Shown piece after piece: positions 1 to 9,098 of a stretch of DNA of 64,000 nucleotides (position 1 is its first letter; the number at the start of each line of letters is the position of its first letter). The notes beneath the pieces are model-generated. The model did no database searches. It worked only from the letters and a program-made list of their open reading frames with translations, and was not told the origin of the DNA. The DNA comes from Symsagittifera roscoffensis (taxonomy: Eukaryota > Xenacoelomorpha > Acoela > Convolutidae), in NCBI RefSeq assembly GCF_963678635.1, contig NC_087064.1:54065338-54129337 (forward strand). Direction: 5' to 3'. The translations under genes and the position numbers were made by a program.

Positions 1-1017
1 CATCATCTAAATGGTGTGGCTGATTTCTTGTGAATTGTTTGTTTGTTGAATTTCTATTTTGTTGAGGAAATGGATAATTTCCACTGCTGTCTGCTGTAGT
101 TTTTTGTTGTTCATTACCTAAAACGGATTGGGGAGCTGGTTGTGCTATTTGTTTATCATAATTTTTTTTGTAATTGATTTTGATGGCATGTTTTATATGG
201 GGGTTTTGTTTTTGGTCTATTTATGTTATTTCTTGCGAAACAAATCATAATTGCGATTTGCGAAATTATTCCTATTTTGATACTTTTGTTTGTTTGGTTG
301 TGGTGACTTGGTTATTGGTCTAAATGTTTCATATTCCATTTGTGAATATTTTGGAACAACATATGGTTTTACTGTTGATTGGTTAGTTGTTTGTGGAAAA
401 AGAATTTTCTGATTCTATGGTATAGTAAATGTTAGTTGAAAAAGAGAAAAACTCAACTGTGTTGTTGAAGGTATTGTTTGGACTACTTCCTCATTCACAA
501 ATTGTGATGGAGTTTGGATATCTTGTTGTGTAATAATTTTAGTTTCATGAAGGGTTTCTTGTGCATTTATAAACGTTGAGCTTAAACTATCATTTCCTGT
601 TCTATCGTTAAACTATTTTTTTTTTAATTTAAGGGTGTTGCATCTATAGTGAGTGGAGTAACTTTCGAATAGTTTTTGTGTTCAGAAACAGGGGCGATTG
701 ATGCACTTGAAATATCAGTGCCGATGTTGGTTAAAAAAATATGAGACCATTCACGGTCCCAATTATAATCTGTTTGATCTGCTAGTGTAGTTCCATCGTC
801 TGAGAATTGTGGTCGAAAATTCTTTCTTGATGTTGAAATGAAATCTAATATTTGAACAAAGGAGTCTATTAAGAACCATACTTCGTTGTAGATTATGTTT
901 TACATTTCATAATATTTCATTACTTGTGAATGTTTTACGAATTGTATCTAGAAATTGGGAGGAAAGGTTATCTTCTTGTCTTACGGTTGCATGTTGCGAT
1001 GTTTGAGGTGGTGATTC
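1..1017 (-). pseudogene. gag remnant of LTR family B, copy 1
   Basis: Read on the minus strand, this stretch matches the gag region of the plus-strand family B element at about 39.74-40.56 kb. The clearest match is 'LADQTDYNWDREWSHI' (about 800-730) against 'LADQTDYVWDPGWSHL' (about 39955-40005), followed by related Thr/Gln-rich sequence and a shared Asn-rich stretch further left. Several stops and frameshifts interrupt the frame, so it is a relic. It runs off the left edge. Together with 19001-20310 it forms one B copy interrupted by element A. The homology is visible directly; calling it gag is inferred from its place before protease and RT in the other copy. Confidence 0.75.
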
Positions 1018-1192
1018 TGTAACATACGTCCAAATACTACACAGTGACGGAGCGTAGAAAAAGTACCGATTAACGACTGGCAGGCGTCAGTTACCTTATT
1101 TTTACTCGTTTTTCACCGTCTTGACCTTGCCAGTTGATTTTCTGGTCTGTTTAGGGCTAAGGAAAAAGTTACTATTTTTAGGCCATCAGTCA
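1018..1192 (-). repeat. Element A 3' LTR, terminal segment shared with the right LTR
   Basis: Starts TGTAACAT and matches 18626-18800 over 175 bp with about eight substitutions. The shared block begins exactly at TG on the plus strand (CA on the element strand), as expected for an LTR terminus, and the flanking bases (…GGTGATTC versus …AACGTCTA) differ. The LTR continues to the right, but its inner boundary cannot be fixed because the partner sequence is lost in the N gap. Confidence 0.85.
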
Positions 1193-2624
1193 AACGACTT
1201 TTGATCAGCTTTCGTTTACATGCGAACACAAACACATAGCTGAGTCTCGGATCCTCAGACTACGTGATTGCTATTAAAAACACGGCTCGAATACCCTATT
1301 TTATTATGTTTTGGTGACAGTTCTATATTAAATCCATTGGAGATGGATTGACCCTTTCCTCTTCCTAGCTACTCATATTCTAAAATATCAATCAATACTG
1401 GTGTTAATTCAAAGTTCTATGGCATCAGAGTAGCTAAAAAGTTAGTTTACTACAGTCTTTCACCATATATCAGTCTCTGGGGGACGGAGCCTCCGCTTCC
1501 GTGTTTTCCTCGAGATAACATCGTTATCACTCCCAATTCGTGGCACGGGAGGGTACTGCTCTCCACTACTTCCCCACTGAAGCCTCCTTTCCCACTATCT
1601 TCTTCTGCTAAGGTTCTTATCGTGCGTTTTCCACTATATTTGCTGTTGTTCTGACTTTTTCACCTTTTTCAGTCAAAATGGCCGTTTTTTGTATTTATGA
1701 GAAATATTCGTTCGACAATCGAAATTTTGAAAAATTGAAACTTCCAGAATGTTTCTACCCTCCTTCGCAGCACTTTTTCGTCGTTAAGGCCTTTAATCGT
1801 TTTTTCGTGTTTCGCCGGAAGGTTGCGCTGTGCCAATCTGGCAGAATGGCACATACTCCCCGGACAGTCACCATCTATGTCCCTATTGATCGCATAACAC
1901 CGGGTTATCGTCAAGTAGTGTTCCAGTTCTCTATAATCAACCTAACAAATCGCATTAGAAAATGAAATTTATCTACTCCACCTCAACTCACAACGGGTCG
2001 CAAATTGCATCATACTACATCTCACTGCCTTTTCAACATTTTCACAAAACTTGCACCATGAGGAGTGTCCTAGATAAAAAAAAATTTCTGACTACTTACG
2101 TCATCTTGCCATAAAACTTCTTTTCGCTCTTGCTGATTAAAAAGTTAGGACGTGGCACGGCCACGCACCCGTTAAAATAAACTTAATGTCTCTCACCAAG
2201 TATAATCAGTTATTTATGCGGCCCTCTTTGATATTAAAACTAAGAAACTCTGTGGCTAGGAAAGTTATTGAGTTACTCACCACCTTAGGGCGAGCTTACC
2301 CAAACATACCAGGTCGCCACACAGTGAACACGTGTCTTACACAGGTTGAAAACATCAGTCGTGTTTAAAAAGGTAAATATACTCACCTATGTTCTATATA
2401 TATATATAAGTAGCACAACTAAAACTTTCTTTCAACAATTTCAACAATTGCAAAAACTTTCAAAGTCTGGTCTGACCAAACTAAATCAAAACAAAAAGTT
2501 TAACAGTTTCAATAATCAAACTTGGTTGATTAGTTTAAGTTTTAGCACACAAAGACAATCAAGTTTTTCTCGTCCTCTCCCTTTCTCTTTTACGTCTTTA
2601 ATTCTCCTCTTCGTTCCATCTTCC
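1193..2624 (-). other. Presumed rest of 3' LTR and 3' non-coding part of element A
   Basis: No convincing coding sequence. The small ORFs on both strands around 1670-1965 overlap each other and show no recognisable domain. A pyrimidine-rich run at about 2565-2594 (purine-rich on the element strand) is the best polypurine-tract candidate and would make the LTR about 1.5 kb. A shorter one lies at about 1583-1606. Neither can be confirmed without the full second LTR. Confidence 0.4.
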
Positions 2625-2934
2625 TCATTCCATTGCTTCTCCATCCTGATCTTCAGTTTCACTGTCTTCTAGAACTTTTTCCAACATGTCCATGGAGTTG
2701 CGGGCTGTCCCCCAACTCTCCTGTTCTAACAGCCTCGGTTTGCAACAAGGTAGCAAGTCCACGTTCACCTTTTGCTCCCGGTTCCTGCAAAGGCTGTTGT
2801 GAAGACACAGGCTCACATTCCGTTCTAGGTCAGCTCGTAAGACCTCTCTCTTTTCAGTTTCAGTCACACAAGGTGCTCCATCTACTCGCTTCACCGCCGT
2901 GGTGACAGCGTTTCTGTGCGTTAAGAATGCTCTT
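2625..2934 (-). CDS. Acidic C-terminal fragment, probably end of element A ORF4
   Basis: An open frame of roughly 100 codons lies between an upstream in-frame stop near 2937 and its own stop at 2625. It ends in a strongly acidic tail ('LEDSETEDQDGEAME') and has scattered cysteines. No family recognised. It follows the ORF4 fragments in the same orientation, so it is most simply the 3' end of that reading frame after further frameshifts. It could also be chance coding-like sequence in the LTR/UTR. Confidence 0.3.
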
Positions 2935-3220
2935 TTTTAGGCTCCTGGTCCTATATCTAGCTGGAAAGATTGATAGGCTTCCGTGTTCCTAGACATATGA
3001 CGCTTCGCGCGTTCTTACATCCATGATGTCATCACTGCACGGAACCAAGGCATCAATATTTGCCTTGACCATATTCTTTCAATGGCTTTGGGTATTCTCA
3101 GAATCTTGCAGGTGGTTCTGAAAAGATCTAGGTTGCGGTTCATCTTCACGTTGCTTAGCTGCTCAGGTGTCGGCACGGCCGTCTCCTGCTCACTTGTTCC
3201 CGCGTTGGCTTCTAATCATC

Positions 3221-3445
3221 TCACCGCCAGAATGGCACTAACCACCACGATTGACACTTGTTGATTTGTTGATTTTGATCGGGCAACCCCGTGGAATACA
3301 ACTCCTCCACGTCCCACACTAATACCAGATTCCCGCGTTTGGGGTACCACAACGTCTGCGCCAGGCAGTGACAAGGATACTCCCCATGGGTCATTAGTAT
3401 GTTCCTTCGGGTCCGATACCCTGAGGCTCCCAGCAACGGTTCCAC
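3221..3445 (-). pseudogene. ORF4 fragment, frameshifted continuation
   Basis: This frame overlaps the last 50 bases of the 459-codon ORF4 fragment. It restates its final 'MEWNRCWEP' region in another frame and then continues for about 60 codons with an ordinary amino-acid mix ('GNLVLVWDVEELYSTG'). That is what a single-base indel near 3420 would produce. It has no recognised domain, and its own start codon is probably not used. Confidence 0.4.
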
Positions 3446-4773
3446 TCCATCATTATTCTATGCACATCGTCCTTTTCTTCTTTGGTGGGGAATTCAGTGG
3501 GTAACGCTCCACTCGCTTTCTGCTTCTGGAATTCACTCACATTACCCTCGTTCAATCTCATGAACTCTTCACCTACTACGTCTTGCAACTCGCCTTCAGA
3601 TCTCTTCGGGACGGCCCGAATGATCTTCGCCAATAAATCATACGACCTTTCCGACATTCTGGCCAACCTTACGCACTTTGGCCCAGAGAAGAGTTGGTCG
3701 ACCAACACCTGCTGTGTCCTTGCGTCCATCACCACCATGTGCGTAGGATACCTACTATTGCAATCTGGTGCAGAACTCGAAACCACGACATATTTCGAGC
3801 CAGTAGGTCTATGATAGGCCTCACTAACCTTCAAAGTCATTTCATTTTCCAGAGCTTCTCGCCAGCCTCCAATCTTTTGCTCTGTCTGCAGTGCTCCAGG
3901 GATTACTTCCACACTGAGGGACGTCACTAGCCCATGGGCACGCTCTAGGTGCTCCAGTGATTCTATCGAGCTCGTCATGCTGCAAAATCCCAAGGCAGTG
4001 ATCAAGTTTACTTCCGTCACTCCATGACAATCCGCGATCAACTCCATTCCACTCTTATCTGACATGCTCAACCTCCCATACAGTTGTGCCAATTGGCGAT
4101 GCTGCTCGCTCAACGTAATCAAGCAATGTTCCGATTTGCACACATGTCCGTCCATTCCATTATTGTGAGGTAGACAGATGCCCTGTCTCAGCCAGTCACT
4201 CGATGGACTTCCTTCGGATGGTTCCGTGGATGGGTTGTTCTTCTGCTTCGTTACTCTCATGGCCAGTTCATGCAAACTCGCGTCATCATTCAAGTCCAAC
4301 GTAATATCTGCCGTCATATCCCAGATTAAACCGGCGTTTGGATGTGGACACCAAGAAGGCTTCATTAGTTCCCACATAGTAACTAAGCTGATTTTCAAGG
4401 GCCTGTCCCAATAACCACAATCAAAACTCACTTGCCCCTTCAGCTCGGGAACCGAGGGTTCGACCACTCGTTCTTCCAAAACAATTCCCAGCTTGGGTTG
4501 TTCCACCATCAGCATGCCAGTTTCCTTGACTCGCTCTACCCAGAAATCAAGTACTATAACTTGCTCATAGTCGAAGTACGCTTCCCTGGCTTCCTCATTC
4601 ACGAAGGGATTATATGTCATCCCCGGTATGCCAGACACATATTGGAACGACTTCAACTTCCCTAATGTTGCATAGTATTTCTGTCCCCTGACTGCTTCAA
4701 TTAATTCCCGGCTCACTTTCAACTCTTTGTTGGAATAATTTCTCACTTCTTCCAACCTGCGGTAGCTCTCCAT
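3394..4773 (-). CDS. ORF4 main fragment, unknown protein encoded downstream of macro domain
   Basis: The longest intact piece (459 codons) of a large reading frame that follows the macro domain in element A. I do not recognise the family. It has no signal peptide or transmembrane segment, so it does not look like an envelope protein. It is mixed alpha/beta in composition with a hydrophilic middle (Asn/Ser-rich near residues 175-190), several scattered Cys/His residues, and a basic, helical C-terminal third ('RMSERSYDLLAKIIRAVP'). The first Met is probably only the first after a frameshift near 4775, because the frame to the right (4871-5749) carries similar-looking protein. It could be a second structural or accessory protein. 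Function is unknown. Confidence 0.6.
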   Translation of the reverse strand: MESYRRLEEVRNYSNKELKVSRELIEAVRGQKYYATLGKLKSFQYVSGIPGMTYNPFVNEEAREAYFDYEQVIVLDFWVERVKETGMLMVEQPKLGIVLEERVVEPSVPELKGQVSFDCGYWDRPLKISLVTMWELMKPSWCPHPNAGLIWDMTADITLDLNDDASLHELAMRVTKQKNNPSTEPSEGSPSSDWLRQGICLPHNNGMDGHVCKSEHCLITLSEQHRQLAQLYGRLSMSDKSGMELIADCHGVTEVNLITALGFCSMTSSIESLEHLERAHGLVTSLSVEVIPGALQTEQKIGGWREALENEMTLKVSEAYHRPTGSKYVVVSSSAPDCNSRYPTHMVVMDARTQQVLVDQLFSGPKCVRLARMSERSYDLLAKIIRAVPKRSEGELQDVVGEEFMRLNEGNVSEFQKQKASGALPTEFPTKEEKDDVHRIMMEWNRCWEPQGIGPEGTY

Positions 4774-4870
4774 ATCGTTCGACTCCTTGTTTGTTTGGTA
4801 TGGCCAGCGGCATGTCCTGATATAGCTCCAGGAGTTCCCTCAGGAAGTTTCGCTCACCATCAACTCCCCC

Positions 4871-5110
4871 TTACCGAATGGTTTTTATGCATTCGCCCAA
4901 TACAGGAGTGGGGATACGATCCACCACGAACCTTACGAAGCAAAGGGCATCCTTACGCTTAGCCCAGGCTATCGCAGAATCGTCTCTAGAAATCAACATT
5001 TGCAGGGCTTCCATCAATTCCCGTTCCTGTTCCTTTGATTTCGAGTGGTTGTTGGCTTCATATTCCGCCTTCTTAATTCCCATCAAACACCAGGCCAATC
5101 GTACCTGCAA
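4871..5110 (-). pseudogene. ORF4 middle fragment
   Basis: A 79-codon piece rich in charged helical sequence ('NNHSKSKEQERELMEALQ'). The same frame extends upstream through one TAA near 5120 and one TAG near 5302 into the 5300-5749 ORF. Downstream it continues past its own stop for about 30 plausible codons. The three pieces are therefore one frame interrupted by nonsense mutations. No domain recognised. Confidence 0.45.
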
Positions 5111-5299
5111 GTCAGTTCTGTTTTATGGATAAGCTAGGTATGCCGCCACTGTCGCCGGCGCATGCATCGTCTCGTCAAAGTATCTTTGAAGGGCCGCCCT
5201 CCAAGAGATCTCTAGCAAATTTTCCAGCCCGATTTCGTTTGCCTCCGAGGACATCACCGTGCCGTATTCTTTCCTGTTCAAGTTAGAGTTCTCCGTCAG

Positions 5300-5749
5300 C
5301 TATTTCAGATACTCCTGCATGGCTTGCTTCTCGTTCCAAGCCATCAGGTGCCCTCTCGCGGAACTCCTCGCCTTCAGCATCTCCACATAATCCCCTGCCG
5401 GATCCATCACGTGGACTGAGTCTGGCACAGTGATTCGAATATACACGACCACGTCAAGTTCTTCCTCCAGCTTCATCCGGGCCATGTTGGTTCGCGAGGG
5501 CTTGTAATCATCAAGTCTTCCAGATCCACACTGACTGATGACCTCCATTTCCAGCTTAGTATCCGCCAGAGTCCGTGCATTTTTCCTTGACCTCGTGGCC
5601 GTTGTGGTCAAACCTGCCAATAGCATAGGGGGTATCAGGATCTCTTTTTCTCCCCTGGCCAGCATCGCACCATCTCCTTGCCCACTTTCGCCTGAACGAG
5701 CTACTCCTGCCAAGGAGGCCACCACTGTGCTGGCTTTTGACTTCACCAT
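5300..5749 (-). pseudogene. ORF4 N-terminal fragment
   Basis: A 149-codon frame beginning MVKSKAST, with a Met in a reasonable place and about 460 bp of non-coding DNA before it. It is the likely start of ORF4. The N-terminus is Ala/Gly/Ser-rich, followed by a charged region and a short hydrophobic strand ('ELDVVVYIRITVP'). It ends at a TAG after 'MQEYLK', and the frame stays open beyond that stop. No family recognised. Confidence 0.5.
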
Positions 5750-6212
5750 TTTCTATCGTGTTGATTTTCTAGGTCGATTTCCTTCTGATTTGTTGGGTTC
5801 AATAAACAAGATTTGATCAATCAAGATCTAAAAAGCAAGTCACGACTTAAAACCATCATTTCATGCCGTCCTATTTTCAGGATAAAACATCATTCACGTC
5901 TTCTTTTCTTTAAAACGATCCGTTGATATTCTTCTTCGTTGCTGATTTAAAACTTAACACCAAGGTGGATCGTCCACCTTCAACCTTATCGAGGTAACAC
6001 AAATGAGCGCTGTCACCTTCACTACCTGGAGTGCTCCAGGTCTTTTATGACATAGACATCACATAACACATAACCTAACAATAACATTACACATAAACAT
6101 CATATATCTACATTATTACATAAACAGATAATCCCTAGCAGCTTACCTAAAACTTAATCCTGATCCCTGTAAAGTGAACTTAATAAAAACCACTTAAGGC
6201 CGAAGGCAACTC
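5750..6212 (-). other. Spacer between macro domain and ORF4
   Basis: About 460 bp without coding potential, AT-rich, with runs such as the ACATAACATAACCTAAC-type sequence near 6060-6090. Its place suggests a leader or promoter region for ORF4, because ORF4 is in a separate frame and starts afresh. No specific regulatory motif can be named. Confidence 0.4.
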
Positions 6213-6737
6213 CTAGCATATGCTCAGATAGCACTTTTTATGTAAATAAACCTCTATGTCAGTTTCTGAAAATATCACGTGTACAAGTGCATACAACTCT
6301 CTCGGATGTACCTTTCCCATATTGGGATCATAGACTGGTAACGAGAGAGAGGTCACTCCTCTCTCAACCAGGAAATCCCTAAGTAGAGTCAAGGCCAATA
6401 CCAAGCTCTCTGGATCCACGTGTTGTCTATCAGTGGCCTTAGTAACCAGGAAACACAAATATTTCCCTGGTATCTGTGATGCAACAGGGGGCAGCGCTAT
6501 CATTCCTCCCACACCAGGCCTCTGTTTCCATAAAAACTCGATATTCTTATACTCTTTTTTAAAGTCAGCCGCTAGTGCTGTTCTGAAGCTTACGTCCGCG
6601 GTTATCGCTATAGCGATTATGACGATATTGTTTGAATAATGGTTCGGTAGGTCGAAATAAGATACAAAAAGCCGTCCGAAAGGTGGTTTTTTAGCATTCT
6701 CGCCTTCCGTTTCCAGTTCTCCGGTTTCTCTTGCCAA
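6213..6737 (-). CDS. Macro domain (TARG1/OARD1-like) at the C-terminal end of element A Pol
   Basis: About 170 codons with the layout of a macro domain of the TARG1/OARD1-like class. A first strand ('IVIIAIAITADVSF', residues 38-51) is followed by an Ala-rich helix and 'FKKEYKN', then 'GVGGMIALP' (75-83), the strand 'KYLCFLVTKATD' (92-103), a helix ('ESLVLALTLLRDFLVERG'), 'VTSLSLPVYD' (128-137) and the last helix and strand ('IFSETDIEVYLH'). Family members bind ADP-ribose and some remove it from proteins. The lysine in the VTK segment, at the position of the TARG1 catalytic lysine, is kept, but the usual glycine-rich 'GxG' loop after the late strand is replaced by 'YDPNMGK', so catalysis is doubtful. 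There is no ATG at the 5' end. The frame appears to continue from the acidic spacer at 6740-7396 through a one-base slip in an A-rich run, making it part of Pol. Confidence 0.7.
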   Translation of the reverse strand: MARETGELETEGENAKKPPFGRLFVSYFDLPNHYSNNIVIIAIAITADVSFRTALAADFKKEYKNIEFLWKQRPGVGGMIALPPVASQIPGKYLCFLVTKATDRQHVDPESLVLALTLLRDFLVERGVTSLSLPVYDPNMGKVHPRELYALVHVIFSETDIEVYLHKKCYLSIC

Positions 6738-6739
6738 TT

Positions 6740-7396
6740 TTAATTTTTAATGATCAGGTTTTTGGTGTTGGTGAGTCCTACCCCCACTCCCCGGACAAAA
6801 ACATCCATCGACGTTCCAAAGTCGAGCATATCGAGGTTGGATTGCGGAACGCGCAGAGGGCCATCTGGAGCGACCCAGTTGGACTCGGTATTGACATTGC
6901 TGACGTATTTGATGCCGTCTTCATCGACATCTTGAATCATCAAGATTGTCTCTTTAGGATCCGCTGGCAGATCGTGGAGCCATTCGAGCACTCGCAAGTT
7001 CGTTAATTCTTGTTCATGAGTCTGCTCCACCTCTGGTTCGAACTCTACTTCTGGTTCGGAGCGATCGTCGATCCAATCTTGATCCATGTCATTTGCCAAG
7101 TCGAATTCTCTTGGCACCGCTACTTCATCCAGTCCCACCAGCGACTCCATCATATTGCTTAGAACCATCCTGTCTATAACCAAACCTTCGCCATACAGTT
7201 TGTACTTCTTCTTGTTCTTTCCTTTCTTACTCTGGCGTGTCTCCATGGTGAGAGGAAAGTCAGGTTGTATTCCTTTGTCAATTTCAGTCTGTTCTGGGCA
7301 GTCCCAGTCCTCTTCGGCATAAGGTAGAGTTTCGTCGTCCACCTCTACTCGCTCGGTCAACTCTAGGTCTAATGGTAGATCGCAATCATCCACCAC
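6740..7396 (-). CDS. Acidic linker between integrase and macro domain in element A Pol
   Basis: About 218 codons, strongly acidic in the first half with a short basic patch ('RQSKKGKNKKKYKLYG'), then a Glu/Asp-rich stretch, then a hydrophobic C-terminal part that leads into the macro-domain frame ('FVRGVGVGLT'). It overlaps the integrase tail at 7369-7396 in another frame, so a frameshift near 7390 probably separates what was one protein. No enzyme motif. Best described as a Pol linker or C-terminal extension. Confidence 0.55.
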   Translation of the reverse strand: MVDDCDLPLDLELTERVEVDDETLPYAEEDWDCPEQTEIDKGIQPDFPLTMETRQSKKGKNKKKYKLYGEGLVIDRMVLSNMMESLVGLDEVAVPREFDLANDMDQDWIDDRSEPEVEFEPEVEQTHEQELTNLRVLEWLHDLPADPKETILMIQDVDEDGIKYVSNVNTESNWVAPDGPLRVPQSNLDMLDFGTSMDVFVRGVGVGLTNTKNLIIKN

Positions 7397-7587
7397 CTCA
7401 TTCCCATCGTTTTGTCGCGAGTACCCCTTTCATTTACCTCACAAGCAGGATCCACTATCAAATAGTCTCCCTCTTGCATGTCCGCTGGGATGCACCAGTC
7501 CTCTGATGAGGCATTGTGCGATTTGATGTTTTCGTAATGAGCTGCTCTTCCTGTGCTCAGTCGATAAAACCGACCTCCTTGGTGCAC
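7369..7587 (-). CDS. Integrase C-terminal tail of element A
   Basis: A 72-codon piece beginning 'MHQGGRFYRLSTGRAAHYEN', the type of sequence that follows the integrase catalytic core in many Ty3/gypsy elements, where a beta-barrel segment ends in an acidic tail. The preceding in-frame part (about 7600-7650) reads like the '…KWRGPFQ…' segment but is separated by frameshifts. It connects into the acidic linker at 6740-7396. Confidence 0.65.
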   Translation of the reverse strand: MHQGGRFYRLSTGRAAHYENIKSHNASSEDWCIPADMQEGDYLIVDPACEVNERGTRDKTMGMRWWMIAIYH

Positions 7588-7649
7588 TTCTGTTATTTGA
7601 AATGGGCCACGCCATTTTTATAATAATTTTTTGGTTCCTTTTGGTGGAA

Positions 7650-8324
7650 CTACTTCCTGGAATACCCAGACGTAATCGCCAACTGAGTAGGCTTTTGCAT
7701 CGGCAGTCCTTTTATCAAACCTCCTTTTTGTACAATTTGCGCCTGTTGCTCGTTCCTCCTGCATAAGTCAATGAGGTCCTGCTGTCTTCTAATGACATCA
7801 CGCACGTACGTTTGCTGTGCTGTTCTCTTCCCTTCATATTCAGGGTAGAAAAATGTCAACGGAAGCGCTTTTTCGTGACCCGTTAGCATCATATGCGGAC
7901 TTATTCCCGTGGTGGAATGCTCGTTACTGTTGTACGCACCCATCACTTGCGGCAAGTGTCTGTCCCAGTCATCCATGTAGCGTGAGCAATAGACTCTCAA
8001 CATGAATACCAGCGTGCGATTTTGCCTCTCGACTAGGCCATTCGTTTGCGGGTGATAAGTGGTCGAGTGGGCCTGTGCTACCTGCGACCTTTTCATTAAC
8101 TCCTTCGTGAGATCACCCACGAATGCTTTGCCATTGTCCAATTGGAATGTGATGGGGCATCCGTGCCTCGCTATCCACAAATTTATCAAGTGATCGCATG
8201 TTTCTTCCGCTGATGCTGTCATGCAGGGTGCTGCCTCTGCATATTTCGTGAAATTATCGATCATTACCAGCACCTGATTGTAGCCCGTAGCTGTCATGCA
8301 TATCTTCTGGTGATCAATCTGCAC
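7650..8324 (-). CDS. Integrase catalytic core of element A
   Basis: A retroviral-type integrase core that would insert the cDNA copy into chromosomes. The DD35E residues are visible: Asp in 'QIDHQ' (residue 4 of this ORF), Asp in 'FQLDNGKAF' (63) and Glu in 'NGLVERQNRT' (99), with 35 residues between the last two. The usual 'TTYHPQTNG' motif precedes the Glu. The ORF starts abruptly because an inverted duplication at 8352-8449 splits it from the zinc-binding domain at 8382-8627. It ends in a frameshifted C-terminal region. Confidence 0.92.
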   Translation of the reverse strand: MQIDHQKICMTATGYNQVLVMIDNFTKYAEAAPCMTASAEETCDHLINLWIARHGCPITFQLDNGKAFVGDLTKELMKRSQVAQAHSTTYHPQTNGLVERQNRTLVFMLRVYCSRYMDDWDRHLPQVMGAYNSNEHSTTGISPHMMLTGHEKALPLTFFYPEYEGKRTAQQTYVRDVIRRQQDLIDLCRRNEQQAQIVQKGGLIKGLPMQKPTQLAITSGYSRK

Positions 8325-8351
8325 TAATTCATTAAATCCAGAAACGATTCG

Positions 8352-8449
8352 AAACTAAGATTCCCCCTGCAGTCAATAGAGTCATCGGGATTTAACTAGT
8401 TCATTAAATCCCGATGACTCTATTGACTGCAGGGGGAATCTTAGTTTCC
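8352..8449. repeat. Perfect 44-bp inverted duplication inside the integrase gene
   Basis: 8352-8395 and 8406-8449 are exact reverse complements separated by ten bases (ACTAGTTCAT). In addition, the TTCATTAAATCC-type sequence just left of the hairpin (near 8329-8340) is repeated at 8401-8412. The integrase reading frame runs up to each side and would be continuous if the left arm were removed, so the left arm is an added inverted copy, from snap-back synthesis or an assembly chimera. Confidence 0.9.
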
Positions 8450-8627
8450 TCGGGTCTTTCGCCTGTTGACACGACAAACATGCAGAGATCAACTTTTCAC
8501 AAGCCTTCTTCAAACCAGGCCATTCGAATCGTTTCTGTATCCTGTTGTACACTTTGTCCACGCCTTGATGGCCCATCTGGTCATGTGAACGAAAGAGCAA
8601 TTCGGTCTGGTATAACTGTGGTAACAC
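8382..8627 (-). CDS. Integrase zinc-binding (H2C2) domain of element A
   Basis: An 81-codon fragment with the integrase N-terminal zinc-binding pattern: 'HDQMGHQGVDKVYNRI' supplies the two histidines and 'ACLSCQQAK' the CxxC, with the aromatic 'FEWPGL' between. This domain helps integrase multimerise. The final residues of the ORF run into the inverted duplication. It joins in order with 8661-9098 upstream and 7650-8324 downstream. Confidence 0.88.
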   Translation of the reverse strand: MLPQLYQTELLFRSHDQMGHQGVDKVYNRIQKRFEWPGLKKACEKLISACLSCQQAKDPRKLRFPLQSIESSGFNELVKSR

Positions 8628-8660
8628 TATCGAATTGTACTTGTAAAGGACCTTGTCCTC

Positions 8661-9098
8661 CTATTTACGTTTACAGGCTACGATTCCGTCTTTGTTCAGG
8701 CACAAAAAAAAATCTTTTCTTTTTAGGTAGAACTGCTTCAAGATCTTATAGTTGTCTTCTTCCAAATCTCCTTTGTCAGGTGCTCCAGTCTCGATCCATC
8801 TTTTCAGACTTCTCGTCATTCTGTCATTTCTTTGAGCCCTTAGGAGGTCCGATAGCCCGTATCTGGCTTTCAGATACGTCTTTATCACGTTTAATTGTCC
8901 GCTCATTATCTCCGGAGCATGAGCATCGTCCATCAACTTGACCCACCATATCTGCACAGATGGCTCCAGATTGGTACGGACGTTCGTACCATGTGGCAGT
9001 AATCTGGTTGGGCGTTTCGAAACTGCTATCAGCTCGAGCTCATCGGCGGCATTATCCCTCACAGTGCCCTCTTGAGCCGAATGATTATACACCATCAT
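8661..9098 (-). CDS. Pol segment before the integrase zinc domain
   Basis: A 145-codon frame ending 'NYKILKQFYLKRKDFFLCL' and a short 'VACKRK', which looks like the linker that precedes the integrase zinc domain in gypsy Pol proteins ('…LxxxDGxLxRR…'). It is separated from 8382-8627 by about 30 bp and a frame change. The upstream half is rich in Arg/Leu and not assignable on its own. Confidence 0.6.
   Translation of the reverse strand: MMVYNHSAQEGTVRDNAADELELIAVSKRPTRLLPHGTNVRTNLEPSVQIWWVKLMDDAHAPEIMSGQLNVIKTYLKARYGLSDLLRAQRNDRMTRSLKRWIETGAPDKGDLEEDNYKILKQFYLKRKDFFLCLNKDGIVACKRK

Noticed and set aside
1669-1965. Overlapping 95- and 81-codon ORFs on opposite strands in the element A LTR region
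   Set aside because: No recognisable domain and they lie in presumed LTR/UTR sequence; likely chance.
2346-2672. 108-codon plus ORF, Phe/Ser-rich
   Set aside because: Low-complexity translation of the pyrimidine-rich region next to the element A LTR, antisense to the element.
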